Assembly: GCF_900637295.1 (NCBI RefSeq)
Contig: NZ_LR134363.1
Span: forward strand, 806,001-870,000
Length of the DNA stretch: 64,000 bases
Origin: Actinomyces slackii
GTDB taxonomy: Bacteria; Actinomycetota; Actinomycetes; Actinomycetales; Actinomycetaceae
Direction: 5' to 3'
Position numbers and translations under genes: made by a program. The first letter of the stretch is position 1; every line of letters starts with the position of its first letter. This document shows, in pieces, positions 53,149 to 61,094 of the stretch. A model generated the notes under the pieces. That model was not told the origin of the DNA and made no database searches. It saw nothing but the letters and a program-made list of their open reading frames with translations.

Positions 53149-54057
53149 TCAGGGGTCGACGACGTCGAGGATGTTGGCCATCACATTGGGGTGCCGGTGG
53201 ATCTCGATCTCCGCGCGGGTCACCCGGCCGCCCTCCACGAGCAGTGAGCCCGGCCATGGGTGCGGGCAGTCGGGGAAGGTCCGCACCAGCAGGCTGCCGT
53301 CGTCGACGGCAATACGCCCCTCGCCCAGCAGGTGCAGCCGCAGCGTCGGCCGGCTCGACTGATGGAGAGCCTCCTGGATCTGCGGACTCAGCCCCCGGGG
53401 CAGAAGGAGCCGCATATCCGCCGCGTACTCGCTGGGGCTGGGGCCCAGCGGGCTGATGAGAACATCCAGGTGGTAGGAGTGGATGATCGACAGCACGCGC
53501 CGGGCGCGGATCTCATCGGTGTCCACGCACAGGCGCGTCCATCCCAGCGCGCCGAGCGCTGCCTGCTCCTGGGGCACGTCGATCTCGTGGAGCTCGCCCG
53601 TGGTGCGGCCGTGGCTCGAGGTCATCGCCTTGTCGGGGCGCGAGCGCGAGGGCCGGCGGAAGGTGCCGTCGGCGATCGTGGGGATGATCGCCCCGTGGAT
53701 GCGGACGAGCTCCTCGCGCTCCAGGCCCGCCGACGCCGGCAGGTAGCCCTCGCGGCGCAGGCGAGCGGCCTGTTTGAGCCCCACGTTGAACAGGCCCCTG
53801 CGCAGCGGCGAGGCGCTCATCACCTGGGAGGCGGTGCTGCGGGCATGCGGCGCGGTGCTCAGCGCCGTGCGCAGGCGCCGCTCCAGGGCCGTGCCCCGCA
53901 GTGGCTCGGTGGGAGTCGGGCCTGTGGGCACGGCCTTGCGGGCCGGGGCGCGGGCGGCGCCGGCGACGGTTGAGGCGGCGCTCGCCAGCCCCGATCGGGT
54001 GCGCTTGACCAGGCCCATGGGGGTGCCCATGGGTGTGCGGATAGGGGGTTCGTCCAT
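53149..54057 (-). CDS. Conserved-looking hypothetical protein
   Basis: 302 aa, family not recognised. No signal peptide or membrane helix. The first ~75 residues are basic and Pro/Ala-rich (PIRTPMGTPMGLVKRTRSG), probably disordered. A central region contains GLKQAARLRREGYLPASAGL and IHGAIIPTIADGTFRRP. The C-terminal half alternates strands and helices (GWTRLCVDTDEIRARRVLSI and RLHLLGEGRIAVDDGSLLVRT) and ends with HRHPNVMANILDVVDP. The coding bias is strong and the frame is clean, so the gene is real. Divergent from ridA with 115 nt between. Confidence 0.6.
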   Translation of the reverse strand: MDEPPIRTPMGTPMGLVKRTRSGLASAASTVAGAARAPARKAVPTGPTPTEPLRGTALERRLRTALSTAPHARSTASQVMSASPLRRGLFNVGLKQAARLRREGYLPASAGLEREELVRIHGAIIPTIADGTFRRPSRSRPDKAMTSSHGRTTGELHEIDVPQEQAALGALGWTRLCVDTDEIRARRVLSIIHSYHLDVLISPLGPSPSEYAADMRLLLPRGLSPQIQEALHQSSRPTLRLHLLGEGRIAVDDGSLLVRTFPDCPHPWPGSLLVEGGRVTRAEIEIHRHPNVMANILDVVDP

Positions 54058-54172
54058 CGCCTGTCCCTCGTGCTGTGCTCCTGGGGCACTGGAGGGGCCT
54101 CGATGAGGCCTCTACAGTGGTGCCCGCCACGTTACGGCAGGCCCGCGCGCCCCGCCTCGGAAAGGACTTCCC

Positions 54173-54568
54173 ATGCCCGCCCGCATCGCCACCACCCAGG
54201 CCCCCACCGCCGTCGGCCCCTACTCCCAGGGCGTGAGCACGGGGGAGGGCCCGGGCTCCCTGGTCTTCATCTCCGGGCAAGTGCCCCTCGACCCGGCCAC
54301 CGGCACCCTGGTCGACGGCGATGTCCAGGTCCAGGCCCAGCGGGTCCTGGAGAATGTGGGCGCCATCCTGGCCGAGGCCGGCCTGGGCTACGGCGACGTC
54401 GTCAAGACCACCGTCCTGCTGGCCGACATCGCCGACTTCGCCGCCGTCAACGAGGTCTACGCCCGCTACTTCACCGGCGAGATCCTGCCGGCCCGCGCCG
54501 CATTCGGCGTGGCCGCCCTGCCCCTGGGGGCGCGGGTGGAGATCGAGGCCATCGCCGCCCGGCCCTGA
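54173..54568 (+). CDS. ridA: RidA-family enamine/imine deaminase
   Basis: 131-aa RidA (YjgF/YER057c/UK114) protein that hydrolyses reactive enamine and imine intermediates released by PLP enzymes such as threonine and serine dehydratases. Typical motifs: APTAVGPYSQGV near residue 10, VFISGQVPLDPATGTLV near 30, the conserved Arg in LPARAAFGVAALPLGARVEIEAIA near 103-128. AAAGGA lies about 10 nt before the ATG. The deaminase would suit a cell with an active serine dehydratase, though that enzyme here is the iron-sulfur type and does not release aminoacrylate from PLP. Confidence 0.92.
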   Translation: MPARIATTQAPTAVGPYSQGVSTGEGPGSLVFISGQVPLDPATGTLVDGDVQVQAQRVLENVGAILAEAGLGYGDVVKTTVLLADIADFAAVNEVYARYFTGEILPARAAFGVAALPLGARVEIEAIAARP

Positions 54569-54751
54569 CCCTCCGGCTCGACGCCCAGCCTCCGGGCAGG
54601 GCTGGTCGGGGGCGGTCAGGGCCCGCCCTGGCCCCCCGCGGGCCAGCAGTCCGACTGCCCCGCCGGAGCGCGCCCCTGCCCCGCCGGAGCGCGCCGATCC
54701 GACCACCGCCTGCCACCGCCCGCCATCACCGAACCCAAGGGGACTGAACCC

Positions 54752-56353
54752 GTGAAACGACCGCTCATCATCCGCATGGGAGGCCTGCGCGCCGTCGCTC
54801 GCCTGGGGGCGCTGCTCCTTCTCAGCGTCGTCCTCATCGCCTCCTTGCCGATCATGGCCCTGTGGCCCTTCGGGCGCAGCCACCAGCCCGCCGTGGAGAT
54901 CCACGACGAGGCGGGCATCTTCTACGCCGAGACCCTGACCCGGGACCTGGAGGCGCTGAGATTCCGCGAGGACGTGCGCGTCGCCGTCGTCTCCCTGCCC
55001 GGCGATGACATCGAGAACCTCAACGACGCCGTGCTGGAGTACGCCCGCAGCCAGCCGGGACAGCCCTGGATCTCCGCGGAGCGCCCCGACAAGTGGGCCG
55101 ACGGCCTCATCATCCTGGCCGTCGCTCCCGACTCTCGGTGGATCGGCTGCTACTTCGGCGAGGACATCGACCCGCCCCTGGGCAGGCAGCAGGACATCCA
55201 GAATGCGGCCAAGCCCCAGCTCCAGCGCGCCGACTGGTCGGGGGCGATGGTGACCATGGGTGAGGACCTGGCCGATCTCATCGGCCGCCCCGGAGACGGG
55301 GACCCGGGTCTGTCCCACGTCCTGCCCGGCATCGCCGCCATCGCCGGCATCGTCCTCCTGATCGGCACCCTGTGGGTCGGCCTGTCCGCCAGGCGCCTGG
55401 CCACTGCCGCCCGGCGCTCCTACGCCCAGGTTACTCACGACTACGAGACCACCGAGCTGCTGGCCGGGACCATCCCCTCCGATGAGTCCCACGGCGCCCA
55501 GGTCCTGGAACGCTACCGGTGGTTCCAGCAGGAGTACGCGCATGTCACGCGGGGCTTCCTGGAGCTGGGCTCGCCGGTGGGCGCCCAGTGGTTCTCCCAT
55601 GCGCTGCGCCGCCGGGCCAAGGACCTGTCCAAGCGCGCCGCCTATCTCGACACCCTCGACGACGTCATCGTCAATGCCTCCGCCCTGCTGACCCTGTCCT
55701 CGACCTGGCAGTCCGCCTGGGCCAATGAGCAGGGGCCGGTCCTGGAGGACCTGCAGTCCCTGGAGCGCCTGTGCAATCAGGTCGATAACCGGGCCACGGG
55801 GGTGGATACGAGCAAGGACCGGGAGTGGGTGCGCGGCCAGAAGCGCCAGCTCGACACCATGACCACCCGGCTCGGCGCTCACCAGATCAGCCCCTCCCAC
55901 GCCCTGGACGAGCTCGACCGCATCGCCGACGAGACCCGCTCGCGGGCCGGGCAGCTCACCCGCGCGGCCCTGGACGCCGACACCTCCCCGCACGCCGAGG
56001 AGCGCCGCCGCCGCTACGAGAACTCCCAGAACTTCGGCCGTGTCGCGGTGTACACCGGCAACTGGAGCCTGGGCGGTGGCCACGGCGGATACAACCCGCA
56101 CTCCACCATCCGGCTCAACCCGAGCTCGCCTGCCTCCGGGGCGGTGACCTCGGGCGGGGGCGGCTTCTCCGGAGCCGGCTCGGCCTCCTCCTTCGCACCG
56201 ATCTCGGATCTGGTGGTCGGCTACTCCTCGGCATCCTCATACACGCCCGCCAGCTCCAGTGGCTCGAGCTCCTTCTCGGGCTCGAGCTTCTCCGGTGGGG
56301 GCGGGTTCTCGGGCGGCGGCTTCTCCGGGGCCGGCTCCTCCTCGCGGTTCTAG
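54752..56353 (+). CDS. DUF5129 membrane protein with TPM-like domain
   Basis: 533 aa. The N-terminal helix (about 13-36) is followed by an exterior domain with HDEAGIFYAETLTRDLEALRF and ADGLIILAVAPDSRWIGCYFGEDID, resembling TPM domains. A second helix lies at about 187-210 (LPGIAAIAGIVLLIGTLWVGL), then a long cytoplasmic helical region up to about 420. The last 100 residues are Gly/Ser-rich with repeated FSGGGFSG-like units, as in many TPM proteins that end in a low-complexity tail. GTG start with AAGGGG 9 nt upstream. The 183-nt gap before it contains a 19-bp sequence (GCCCCGCCGGAGCGCGCC core) twice in tandem. Confidence 0.8.
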   Translation: MKRPLIIRMGGLRAVARLGALLLLSVVLIASLPIMALWPFGRSHQPAVEIHDEAGIFYAETLTRDLEALRFREDVRVAVVSLPGDDIENLNDAVLEYARSQPGQPWISAERPDKWADGLIILAVAPDSRWIGCYFGEDIDPPLGRQQDIQNAAKPQLQRADWSGAMVTMGEDLADLIGRPGDGDPGLSHVLPGIAAIAGIVLLIGTLWVGLSARRLATAARRSYAQVTHDYETTELLAGTIPSDESHGAQVLERYRWFQQEYAHVTRGFLELGSPVGAQWFSHALRRRAKDLSKRAAYLDTLDDVIVNASALLTLSSTWQSAWANEQGPVLEDLQSLERLCNQVDNRATGVDTSKDREWVRGQKRQLDTMTTRLGAHQISPSHALDELDRIADETRSRAGQLTRAALDADTSPHAEERRRRYENSQNFGRVAVYTGNWSLGGGHGGYNPHSTIRLNPSSPASGAVTSGGGGFSGAGSASSFAPISDLVVGYSSASSYTPASSSGSSSFSGSSFSGGGGFSGGGFSGAGSSSRF

Positions 56354-56380
56354 GCATGGGCGCCCGGTAGGCTGAGCGGC

Positions 56381-57250
56381 ATGTCGAAGAAGAAGCGCCA
56401 GGGGCGCCGTCGGGCCGAGCCCAAGGCCGCCAAGCCCGCCAAGATCGAGTTCGTCGCCCGCCCCTTCGCCGGCCTGCCCGGTGAGGAGGACTTGGTGGCG
56501 ATGACGCAGATCCTGCCCGCCGCCACGGCCACCGTGCGCCTGCGCGAGGAGCACGGCGGAGGCCGGGTCCATCTCGTCACCCTCCTGCCTGAGCTCGTCC
56601 AGGGCATGCGGCGGGCCGACGGCGAGGTGCTGGTCGCCCTGCAGACCACCATGCACTCAGGGGACGCCTCCCGGGATGCGGCCGCTGCGCTGCTGGAGAC
56701 CCTGGCCCTCCAGGAGACCGGCGTGGTGCGTCAGGTCCGTCCTGAGCCCGGGCCGCGGCTCCAGGACATCCTCGACCTGGAGGCGCAGCCCGAGGTCAGC
56801 GTGCGAGAGGCCCTCGACTACTGGGTGGATGACGCGGCTGCGGCCGATGAGGCCACGGCCAGTGCCATCGAGCGCTCCAAGGAGGAGTTGCCGCCCACGC
56901 GCCCCGTGCCGGGGGTTGAGCACGCCTACTGGTGCCGCCTCAACGGCAAGGAGTTCGTGCGCTGGGTGCGCGGTGAGGATGAGGACGAGTTCTTCAACGC
57001 CTTCGCCCGGGTGCATGCCGCGCGCGAGTCCGATCTGGAGGAGGGCGCCCGCTTCATTGGGGCCTTCCGGGCCTGCGGCCTGGCCATCCCGGTATGGGAG
57101 CTGGTTCCCGGCACCGAGGCCGAGGAGCTGACCCGGCCCCTGCAGGCCATGGGGCAGCGCCTGGAGGCCGCTCTGGCCCAGGACGGGCCGCTGGACGCCG
57201 CGGCCCGCCGCGCCAAGGCCGGCATCATCTCCCGTCAGGTCAACCTCTAA
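56381..57250 (+). CDS. DUF5926 family protein
   Basis: 289-aa cytoplasmic protein of the actinobacterial DUF5926 family. It begins with a basic stretch SKKKRQGRRRAEPKAAKPAK, continues with FVARPFAGLPGEEDLVAMTQILPAAT near 25, and has VPGVEHAYWCRLNGKEFVRWVRGEDED near 175. The family is near-universal in actinobacteria and has no assigned function; older annotations calling it a SecA-related protein refer to the C-terminal motif only. Starts 27 nt after the DUF5129 gene, so probably co-transcribed. A GC-rich gap of 152 nt with no gene separates it from the convergent oxidoreductase. Confidence 0.82.
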   Translation: MSKKKRQGRRRAEPKAAKPAKIEFVARPFAGLPGEEDLVAMTQILPAATATVRLREEHGGGRVHLVTLLPELVQGMRRADGEVLVALQTTMHSGDASRDAAAALLETLALQETGVVRQVRPEPGPRLQDILDLEAQPEVSVREALDYWVDDAAAADEATASAIERSKEELPPTRPVPGVEHAYWCRLNGKEFVRWVRGEDEDEFFNAFARVHAARESDLEEGARFIGAFRACGLAIPVWELVPGTEAEELTRPLQAMGQRLEAALAQDGPLDAAARRAKAGIISRQVNL

Positions 57251-57402
57251 GACGCCGCGCCGGTGGCGGGGCTCGGGGTCCCGCGCCCAAGCCCCGGGAG
57301 CCGCGGCCCCGGGCCCGCGACCGGGGTGGGGACCTCGCCGCCGGGAGGTGGCCGGCGTCGTCGGGCCCTGTGCCCAGGGAGGCAGGCGAGGCGGCGGTGG
57401 CC

Positions 57403-57996
57403 TCAGCCCCGGGCGAGGCGGGCCACCCTCCTCAGGTGCTTCTTGCGGCGGGAGACCCCGCCCTTGGCGACCCGGCCGTAGTTGACCCAGCGCCGTCCGC
57501 TCATGCCCAGCTGGCGCGCGATCGTGCCCAGGAACACCGACCCCACTGAGTTTCCGGCCATGCGCTTGAGGAACCAGGTGGGGGCCGTGGACGTGGTCAG
57601 GACCAGGACCTCCTCGATATGGGTGAGGCGGCCCTTGACGCCGGTGGCCGTGGCTCGGTACGCCCAGTTCTGCTTCATGACCTTGTCCACGAAGCCCTTG
57701 ACGATGCCGGGCAGCTCGCTCCACCAGATGGGGGCGATGACGATGAGCCGGGTGGCGCTGTCGATGAGGTCCTGGTACTTGCTGACCAGAGGGTCGAGCG
57801 TGCCGCCCTCGGAGAAGAGGGCCAGCTCCTCGTCGGTGTAGCGGGGGTCGAAGCCGTCGGCGTGGAGGTCGATGACGTCGTAGGGCTGCCGCGCCTTGTC
57901 CAGCGAGGCGGTGGCCGCCTCCAGGACGGCGTGGTTGAAGGAGCCCTCGTAGGGGTGGGCGTAGATGATGAGTGTGCGCCTGCTCTTGCGGGACAT
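57403..57996 (-). CDS. NAD(P)H-dependent oxidoreductase (flavodoxin-like)
   Basis: 197-aa flavodoxin-fold quinone reductase/NAD(P)H dehydrogenase. The N-terminal TLIIYAHPYEGSFNHAVLEA (first strand and FMN-phosphate loop), DLHADGFDPRYTDEE near 50, and IAPIWWSELPGIVKGFVDKV near 92 (flavin-binding and dimer helix) are typical of the MdaB/KefF-like group. The basic C-terminal tail (VSRRKKHLRRVARLARG) is longer than usual. I chose ATG 57996, behind GGAGA, since the open frame continues upstream far past any plausible domain. Likely protects against quinone or redox stress. Confidence 0.85.
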   Translation of the reverse strand: MSRKSRRTLIIYAHPYEGSFNHAVLEAATASLDKARQPYDVIDLHADGFDPRYTDEELALFSEGGTLDPLVSKYQDLIDSATRLIVIAPIWWSELPGIVKGFVDKVMKQNWAYRATATGVKGRLTHIEEVLVLTTSTAPTWFLKRMAGNSVGSVFLGTIARQLGMSGRRWVNYGRVAKGGVSRRKKHLRRVARLARG

Positions 57997-58230
57997 GCGT
58001 GGTCTCCTGCCGTGAAGGGGCTGTCGTGCGGCCCGCGGCCGACGGCGAGGGCCTGCAGTGAGGCTAGCGGCTGACCCGAGGGGGTCAAGGGGGAGTGGTG
58101 GAACGCTCGGAGCGGCAGGCGCGTGACAGAGGGGGCGCGCGGCGGAGGCCGCTCTGGGAGGGAAGGTGAGCCCATCCTGAGAATTATAGGTAACACTCGC
58201 GCTGTGGTGACCTTCTGCTAGGGTTGTCCC

Positions 58231-58728
58231 ATGAGTACTGAGACTGTTTCCGCTCCCTCCATCCGCCCCGCCTTCATCGCCTCGACCGCTCTGAGCGCCA
58301 GCCTCCAGCGGGTCCTCGTCGACCTCATCGCCCTGGAGCTCGTGGCCAAGCAGGCCCACTGGAACATCGTCGGCCCCAACTTCCGCGACCTGCACCTGGG
58401 TCTGGATGAGGTTGTGTCCATCGCCCGTGAGGGCGCCGACGAGGTCGCCGAGCGCATGCGCGCCATCAACGCGACCCCCGACGGCCGCCCGGCCACGGTG
58501 TCGGCCTCCGCCTCCCTCCCGGCCGCCCCGGAGGGTGAGATCCTCACCTCCGAGGGCGTGGCCTACATCGTCTCGGTCATCGACGCGGTGGTCGCCACCC
58601 TGCGCGGCGTGGATGAGGACGTGGACGCCGAGGACCCCACCTCCTCCGGCATCGTTGAGGACCTCATCGGCAAGCTGGAGCAGCAGGCCTGGTTCCTCTC
58701 CGCCGAGGTGCGCACCCCCGCGCGCTGA
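58231..58728 (+). CDS. dps: Dps-family DNA-protection / ferritin-like protein
   Basis: 165-aa Dps: a four-helix protein forming a dodecameric shell that oxidises and stores iron and shields DNA. The ferroxidase-site motif AKQAHWNIVGPNFRDLHLGLDEVV near residue 40 carries the conserved His, Asp and Glu; HxxWNxxG is diagnostic. The C-terminal helix DLIGKLEQQAWFLSAEV is also typical. The ATG lies 6 nt after TAGGGT, suggesting a leaderless transcript. Upstream AATTATAGG within a GAGAATTATAGGTAACACTC stretch (58159-58190 region) is AT-rich and could bind an iron or peroxide regulator. A strong terminator follows. Confidence 0.93.
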   Translation: MSTETVSAPSIRPAFIASTALSASLQRVLVDLIALELVAKQAHWNIVGPNFRDLHLGLDEVVSIAREGADEVAERMRAINATPDGRPATVSASASLPAAPEGEILTSEGVAYIVSVIDAVVATLRGVDEDVDAEDPTSSGIVEDLIGKLEQQAWFLSAEVRTPAR

Positions 58729-58780
58729 TCGCCGACCGTCGCTCACTGATCGCCCGCCGGCGCTCCGGACGGGCTCCATG

Positions 58781-58814
58781 CTCAGGGCCGCCCCACCACC
58801 GGGGCGGCCCTGAG
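58781..58814 (+). terminator. Terminator hairpin after dps
   Basis: CTCAGGGCCGCCCC (58781-58794), loop ACCACC, GGGGCGGCCCTGAG (58801-58814): a perfect 14-bp GC-rich stem 52 bp after the dps stop. No U-run follows, as is common in actinobacteria. Sits between dps and the convergent TetR gene, so can act in both directions. Confidence 0.8.
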
Positions 58815-58954
58815 CGTGTAGGCCCTGCCGCTCGCCGTCTGGCCCGCCGAGTGGAGGGCTGGGGGCGGCCCTGCGCGTGTGGGTCCTGGTGGTGCGATGG
58901 CGCATCACTGCCGCAGGTCCCCAGCTCTGGTCCTTGCATGACGGCGTTGCGCTG

Positions 58955-59566
58955 TCAGCCCCGCCAGTCGCCCAGGGCTCCCTCGAGGCACCCCAGGGCT
59001 GCATCAATGAGGCTGTGGCGCTGGTCCTCCGGACAGCCGTCCTCGACCCAGCGCAGGCAGACTGTGTCGACGAATCCTGTGTAGCCCCAGAACGCGGCCT
59101 GCTCCCGAGCGCCCTGCTGGCCTCCGATCACGTTGGCCAGCGCGGCGACAGTCTCCTGGCGCATGTGATGGCGCACTGCGCTCGCCTCGGAGGGGCCGTG
59201 GCCAGCCAGGAGCTGATAGGCCTCCCACCCCGCAGAGCGCTCGGCCACGAAGTCCAGGTAGGTCATCAGCCAGATGCGCACGCGGTCGCGGTTGGAGGAC
59301 CCGGCGGGCAGGGCGGCATCTGCGGCCTGGGTGCGCTGGGAGAGCTCGGTGGCGGCAGCAGCGAGGACCTCGGCGTACAGGCTCGCCTTGGAGGCGTAGT
59401 ACTTGTGGACCAGCGCCTCGGAGGCCTGGGCCTGGGCGGCGATCGCAGTCATGGAGACTTTGTCGTAGGGCTGGGATGCGAAGGCCTGACGGGCTGCAGT
59501 CAGGATAAGGCTGCGGCGCTCCTCGGGGTCCATGCGCAGGCGCTGCCGACGATCTGTGCGAGGCAT
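58955..59566 (-). CDS. TetR/AcrR-family transcriptional regulator
   Basis: 203 aa. The N-terminal helix-turn-helix domain is clear: RRSLILTAARQAFASQPYDKVSMTAIAAQAQASEALVHKYYASKASLYAEVL (described in parts, residues 17-68), with the TetR hallmark of a recognition helix followed by YYASKASLY. The ligand domain (70-203) has no recognisable ligand. Divergent from the GH13 amylase gene with only 39 nt between the two start codons, and a palindrome covers the amylase -10. It probably represses both genes and is induced by a sugar or a product of it. Confidence 0.88.
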   Translation of the reverse strand: MPRTDRRQRLRMDPEERRSLILTAARQAFASQPYDKVSMTAIAAQAQASEALVHKYYASKASLYAEVLAAAATELSQRTQAADAALPAGSSNRDRVRIWLMTYLDFVAERSAGWEAYQLLAGHGPSEASAVRHHMRQETVAALANVIGGQQGAREQAAFWGYTGFVDTVCLRWVEDGCPEDQRHSLIDAALGCLEGALGDWRG

Positions 59567-59567
59567 A

Positions 59568-59603
59568 TTGACAGCATACCGCCCTTAGTGTGTACCCTCA
59601 CTA
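59568..59603 (+). promoter_or_regulatory. Amylase promoter with TetR-type operator
   Basis: TTGACA (59568-59573), 17 nt, TGTACC (59591-59596), then 9 nt to ATG 59606. The imperfect palindrome TAGTGTGTACCCTCACTA (59586-59603) covers the -10 and transcription start, the usual position for a TetR operator. On the opposite strand it lies 19-36 nt upstream of the regulator's own ATG, so autoregulation is likely. Confidence 0.65.
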
Positions 59604-59605
59604 GC

Positions 59606-60877
59606 ATGTTCAGTGAGTCATCTGGAATAAGCACTCCCGCCTGGGTCGATCATGCGATCTGGTGGCAGGTCTACCCTCTGGGCGCCACGGGTGCGCCCAT
59701 TCGTCCCGAGCCGGGTCAGTCGCTCGCCGGCCCGGGCGCCCCGCGGCTCGATCGCCTGGAGCCGTGGCTCGACTACGCCGTCGAGCTGGGCGCCAACGGC
59801 CTGGCCCTGGGGCCGATATTCGCCTCATCCACTCACGGATACGACACCACCGACCACACCGCCATCGACCCCCGCCTCGGCGATGACGCCGCCTTCGACC
59901 GCCTGGCCCAGGCCTGCCGCGACCGCGGACTGGCCCTCATGCTCGACGGCGTCCTCAACCATGTGGGCACCGACCACCCCCTCTTCCGGGCCGCGCAGGC
60001 CGGGGGCGTCGAGCGCGGGATGTTCCGCTTCGACGAGGGAGGCGGCTACGCCTCCTTCGAGGGGCACGACTCCCTCGCGGCGCTCAACCATGACAGCGAT
60101 GAGGTCGTGGATCTGGCCGTGCGGGTCCTCACGCACTGGCTGGACAGGGGCGCCACCGCCTGGCGACTGGACGCCGCCTACGCCGTCCCGCCCGCCTTCT
60201 GGGCCCGGGTCCTGCCGGCGGTGCGCCGGCGTCATCCCGACGCCTGGTTCCTCGGCGAGGTCATCCACGGCGATTACCCCGGCTTCGTCGCCGACTCCAC
60301 GGTGGACACCGTCACCCAGTACGAGCTGTGGAAGGCGATCTGGAGCTCGCTCAACGACGCGAACTTCTTCGAGCTGGACTGGTGTCTCAGGCGCCACAAC
60401 GAGTTCCTCGAGTCCTTCATCCCGGCCACCTTCATCGGCAACCATGACGTCACCCGCATCGCCAGCCGTGTGGGGCCGGCCAAGGCGGCCCTGGCCCTGG
60501 TGGTCCTCATGACCGTGGGCGGGGTCCCCACCATCTACTACGGCGACGAGCAGGCCTTCACCGGCCTCAAGCGCGAGGAGCTTGGCGGTGACGATGAGGT
60601 GCGCCCCGCGCTGCCGGCCGGGCCGGGGGGTCTGTCCGCCCTGGGGGAGTGGACCTACCGGCTCCACCAGGACCTCATCGGGCTGCGCCGCCGCCACCCC
60701 TGGCTGGTGCGCGCCCGCACTGAGGTCAGCGAGCTGACCAATGAGCACCTGCGGTACGACGCCGTCGGGCCCCAGGGCGCCGACCAGCGCATCGGTGTAG
60801 ACATGAGCCTCGATCCCTCCCCGCGCGCCGTGGTGAGCGCCCCCGGCGAGGAGCCCCTCGTCGTCGAGCCGGCGTAG
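59606..60877 (+). CDS. GH13 alpha-amylase family glycosidase
   Basis: 423-aa cytoplasmic GH13 enzyme. The barrel starts VDHAIWWQVYPLGATGAP near residue 12. Conserved regions: LDGVLNHVGTDHP (region I, near 113), ATAWRLDAAYAVP (nucleophile Asp, near 188), WFLGEVIHGDYPGF (acid/base Glu, near 217), FIGNHDVTRIAS (third Asp, near 277). It lacks a signal peptide and carries only a short C-terminal beta domain, so it acts on imported oligosaccharides rather than starch outside the cell. Exact substrate unclear; related entries are called alpha-amylase or cyclomaltodextrinase-like. Controlled by the divergent TetR gene. Confidence 0.87.
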   Translation: MFSESSGISTPAWVDHAIWWQVYPLGATGAPIRPEPGQSLAGPGAPRLDRLEPWLDYAVELGANGLALGPIFASSTHGYDTTDHTAIDPRLGDDAAFDRLAQACRDRGLALMLDGVLNHVGTDHPLFRAAQAGGVERGMFRFDEGGGYASFEGHDSLAALNHDSDEVVDLAVRVLTHWLDRGATAWRLDAAYAVPPAFWARVLPAVRRRHPDAWFLGEVIHGDYPGFVADSTVDTVTQYELWKAIWSSLNDANFFELDWCLRRHNEFLESFIPATFIGNHDVTRIASRVGPAKAALALVVLMTVGGVPTIYYGDEQAFTGLKREELGGDDEVRPALPAGPGGLSALGEWTYRLHQDLIGLRRRHPWLVRARTEVSELTNEHLRYDAVGPQGADQRIGVDMSLDPSPRAVVSAPGEEPLVVEPA

Positions 60878-60917
60878 ACGGAGCCGCGCGGACCTCGCGT
60901 CGCAGCGAGTCTCAGCC

Positions 60918-60961
60918 AGGCGCCCGGCCCCGGTGCCACCGCGACCAGGGGCCGGGCGCCT
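60918..60961 (+). terminator. Terminator hairpin after the GH13 gene
   Basis: AGGCGCCCGGCCCC (60918-60931) and GGGGCCGGGCGCCT (60948-60961) form a perfect 14-bp stem around a 16-nt loop, 41 bp after the stop codon. No U-run follows. Confidence 0.75.
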
Positions 60962-61042
60962 CGCTGCCGCACTGCGGCCGGTACGCACCTGCCATGCTCG
61001 TGGGCCCCGCAGGTCCCTTCCCCTGACGGCCCCGATCGTCTA

Positions 61043-61064
61043 CTATCTAGCAATCACTAGATAG
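61043..61064 (+). promoter_or_regulatory. Palindromic operator upstream of the beta-galactosidase gene
   Basis: CTATCTAG (61043-61050), CAATCA, CTAGATAG (61057-61064): perfect 8-bp arms 30 nt before the ATG, in an otherwise GC-rich gap. Size and position fit a TetR-type repressor site. The nearest candidate is the TetR gene at 63267-63908, convergent with the beta-galactosidase gene. TACTAT at 61041-61046 is a possible -10. Confidence 0.65.
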
Positions 61065-61094
61065 ACGGCGATGGCGCCGCCACAGGAGGTACCC

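Noticed and set aside
53513..56101. 862-codon open frame on the minus strand, and similar long ones at 17-2203, 6840-8924 and 61047-63128
   Set aside because: They lie opposite genes with clear catalytic motifs; in high-GC DNA the opposite strand often stays open. Their proteins are Gly/Ala/Val/Gln-rich and match no family.
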